DNA of 31,705 bases, from positions 1-31,705 of the IMG/VR virus record IMGVR_UViG_3300043775_001652; one strand, written 5' to 3'. Position numbers and translations under genes: made by a program. This document shows, one piece after another, positions 31,301 to 31,705 of this stretch (within the stretch, counting starts at the first letter, position 1; each line of letters starts with the position of its first letter). Source of the DNA: a virus. The notes under the pieces are model-generated. The model did no database searches and had not been told where the DNA came from. It saw only the letters and a list, made by a program, of their open reading frames with translations.

Positions 31301-31705
31301 TCAAGATTCTCCATCATGTCTTCTGGCGACTGCGGACGCGCAAGCGGATTGATTTCCGGCATGTAATTGTCCCGAAGTTTGCCGTAGTTCATTGGCAACT
31401 TTTGCGCGCTCATTTCGCTGTAATCATTGATGCGATCCAGCCTCCTTGACCGGACGATAATATCTATAGGGTCTTTGCCTTTTTGCCGTGGAAGCGTTGT
31501 TCTTTCAGGATTCGCCGCTTTTGTCTCTGCATTATAGACATTGAAAAGATCGTTGATTGCATTTTTCTTCCGTAGCGAAATATACGGGTCAGGGTCTAAT
31601 CCTTCTTCGCCATGTTTTCCTTGCGCGTGGTTGTCGAGGTATTTGATAACTGAATCCCAAAATTTCCCAGTATCCCCACCCCACGCCTGCAATCGCATAG
31701 GTTTC
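25390..31705 (-). CDS. Giant polyvalent phage protein with GNAT-like domain; 5' end beyond window
   Basis: The frame is open over the right edge; the first Met in view is 31698, giving 2102 residues, but the true start may lie outside. Visible modules: a Gln/Gly repeat (about 225-245); a GNAT-like acetyltransferase (about 290-390, VVGFSFVNDKYLNQGYGEAL); a 'LKWSGI ... VPKQALLDYMANEGKV' module (about 440-475); a 'LFIEEIQSDRHQQGRKKGY ... WIGWTDGATQADRYDL' module (about 665-795); and 'YDLQHNTATVFNKIKKY' (about 1220). These recur in large polyvalent phage proteins, thought to be injected with the DNA to act on the host. The last 800 residues are unassigned. Confidence 0.8.
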   Translation of the reverse strand, partial: KPMRLQAWGGDTGKFWDSVIKYLDNHAQGKHGEEGLDPDPYISLRKKNAINDLFNVYNAETKAANPERTTLPRQKGKDPIDIIVRSRRLDRINDYSEMSAQKLPMNYGKLRDNYMPEINPLARPQSPEDMMENLDGSVTATRIRQAIASGNVEQLESELRMSDDLLPFESLYVSQGETGEPQIQVVSMFDPGIEPSVERSEIPTDIDAETEAEMSRLDAEYDMAEMGQQGQQEQQKGQQGQQGQQVPMARAEFIPPENDYLSQTSLDERKAKLPEYQLNKQIKSINGNEFDGFVELKDPKTGKQIGRADYSVFGGSLVVGFSFVNDKYLNQGYGEALYREIAKVAQENNIDNIVGETSPSARKVRNKLFQEQTQNWQDVEGRNGMVSLIRPDVQYMPQEPAVNQYGFYSRLEEGIRNANQQTFSPEQAKALAVKSTNQEELKWSGIQQAIENIAQENNGKVPKQALLDYMANEGKVKFEEVVIGYDKNAVYPSSWYAEKQKNGFWWVVDPEDMSSGSPSVRATGKTRTEAWDNALESYRRRRKEVPKYGEEGMNKVLPGGENYREVVLTMPEKETGTKQYNYDDIILTKGKSNWNFKTKDGVVSGSIPGGLYPEEIARDYALQMAQTSESTLRKPSGEKSIYTSSHFSNIPNYVAHIRINERKDAEGKEGLFIEEIQSDRHQQGRKKGYKGDQAIPDWEYGIYKDGIIHSRFKTKSDLDAYELEYGERLRAGFPESKFTVEKLKPEDQPNLDTRLDDRIPDAPFRKEWPLQMFKMALRDAVDSGKQWIGWTDGATQADRYDLSKQVESIVVDDLPYRIDSLPENQESYRMIRLEPKRSENIQSVIFGIDINGNIISGFGQNINLIPNAKNISDVVGKEMADKIINGEKSVVYKGNSLKIGGEGMKGYYDTRLPKEIGRYVDKMSGKVEKSSIDTGESNFPSWDKWHMQKYGQEVDATLDDETINSRYAEWEKLRDSPQTTPIWRVNITPEMQKSVRAGQPQYMPYVPYSMPKDPRQIMADFYLLTSVGDKASYFGKDWEKIKGMQMPTRTGLRYEKYGPNLEDAVKELTSGMKKHMLDSLLFSISAELRHYKSNRQPDQLLDNPFMKAYSEIYDAYNAVSDKNLPEYAQKYLKPMYPESPRARITKGSSQGYQLSNAAVRKALEETGTTIEDFSNIVEKLFRKGNWNSSYGGNPWGNIAEGLRMVNQANDTESLIKSIDNAYDLQHNTATVFNKIKKYQREGGYKWLQDMLDFKYHAASPRELTPMASSAAQKITTPALMDIGDNTIDKRRENAVSVIGEDVVSEIEKVMKALKPNRENIYQDINVKAPKGSGKDINAELQKWLVNSTASKELEKLGVNPDVIQYARLLLAQKMAPKRNVPQDIKDLVAESFKTEEKEYGPPIGIPEKSNLAKVSAPVKEGGNIIPADIVELKQQIHKLMHLHTESDIGTMVPYKGLVFSGMTNVPANTFTIKTYKDGVLIDEATFNRSSPAYDNSVYAYLYNITPVKEQTKAPALDKFIKWTPVYSPKGEYENFENGDKPIATQMTAYFDGKPLSAAFILNGDALHIKTEKGDDYSIPFPHESSADAKSGFLEQILGKYNDIVGNMKEYEDVEFSFIPKPPASLAQTKAPSSEPSLSPDLTPIAMTIEQLKQLIVNPKTGEISTQPLKILIKTELKYFPPNKIEGLTKWGNMYADWAKKAPAEELWPSVTGKPYENPDAIETVYSEEKAIADFKEYKKFQYDQWYANQSKKLKGVLPDEVVNTILDSAWTQQEKGSTLETPEKVLEKVKSKLGESYNSLMSALLSTGDINFLNNSINSAIKDAAKAMFSANPTSLEKIPKFMNSSQVLELAKAAKEGLAWDDTEGGESVSDNLGEFFGDLSDENVEELKKWYNSVLDYENEKKEFYGEKETDLEKFWPQSLEFMSPYEIDYTKKSITDAIAAGKNSQTWLDEFEMYGNKAKTAYSPDSQKELKKLFDEEAKKQKNTEIDPDVDYYINAINKYANFNWQELVSSEISGPQIAEDLIGRMFTKNFDGAFNRTISVGRKFLVPYSPAGDKIYILHGKDENIDGSVIFDMSKKTKEQTKQEMIDWVEHFIDYYDPKI
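30971..31027 (-). repeat. 9-bp tandem repeat coding for Gly-Gln-Gln
   Basis: Five near-identical copies of TGTTGGCCC on the plus strand, interrupted by 12 diverged bases (30998-31009), encode a GQQGQQ-type linker in the giant protein. Repeat number could vary between strains or be misassembled. Confidence 0.85.

Noticed and set aside
1-31705. tRNA genes, CRISPR array, integrase or insertion sequence
   Set aside because: Gaps are too short and show no cloverleaf; no spaced repeat array and no transposase or recombinase motif was seen.

Overview
The window looks like part of a tailed double-stranded DNA phage (or prophage) genome. Every gene I can support, about 49, lies on the minus strand. 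They are tightly packed, with ATGA, TAATG and TGATG stop/start overlaps, so transcription runs from the right edge to the left edge. I see no rRNA, tRNA, integrase, CRISPR array or insertion sequence. The host is probably a Gram-negative bacterium, because there is a BamE-like lipoprotein with a lipobox. Many start codons follow an AT-rich AATAAATAAAT leader instead of a Shine-Dalgarno sequence, which suggests a host with SD-independent initiation (Bacteroidota- or Verrucomicrobiota-like). That host call is inference only.

Layout in transcription order (right to left). (1) 31705-25390: a giant polyvalent protein of more than 2100 residues, cut by the right edge, followed by a conserved phage protein of unknown role. 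(2) 24674-23198: a small gene, a TGT-fold DpdA-like base transglycosylase, a QueD-type 6-carboxytetrahydropterin synthase and a stand-alone LuxR-type HTH protein. (3) 23109-18545: many small accessory genes, a DUF932 protein, a strong hairpin, a BamE-like lipoprotein and a DNA-glycosylase-like protein of the MSMEG_6728 type. (4) 18519-13412: recombination and replication genes: RecT-like annealing protein, Cas4/RecB-like PD-(D/E)XK nuclease, SSB-like protein, RusA resolvase, DUF1376 protein and a DnaC-like loader. (5) 13409-9809: a MazG-like pyrophosphohydrolase, a GT4 glycosyltransferase, an apparent methyltransferase/glycosyltransferase chimera and small Zn-finger or coiled-coil proteins. 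(6) 9644-1: the packaging and head module, with small and large terminase, then an inserted ParB-like / TET-JBP dioxygenase / TET-associated glycosyltransferase cassette, then a Cys-cluster protein, the portal, small virion-type proteins and the start of a scaffold-like acidic protein cut by the left edge.

The most striking point is that one genome appears to encode parts of two chemically independent DNA hypermodification routes. One acts on cytosine: TET oxidises 5-methylcytosine to 5-hydroxymethylcytosine, and a TET-associated glycosyltransferase glycosylates it. The other acts on guanine: a 7-deazaguanine precursor made through QueD is inserted by a DpdA-like transglycosylase. Extra glycosyltransferase sequence (11914-13029 and the chimera at 11509-11907) could add further tailoring. 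The 5-methylcytosine-forming methyltransferase and the FolE, QueE and QueC steps are not in this window, so they must lie elsewhere in the phage or come from the host. All functional calls rest on motif recognition by eye, with no database search.
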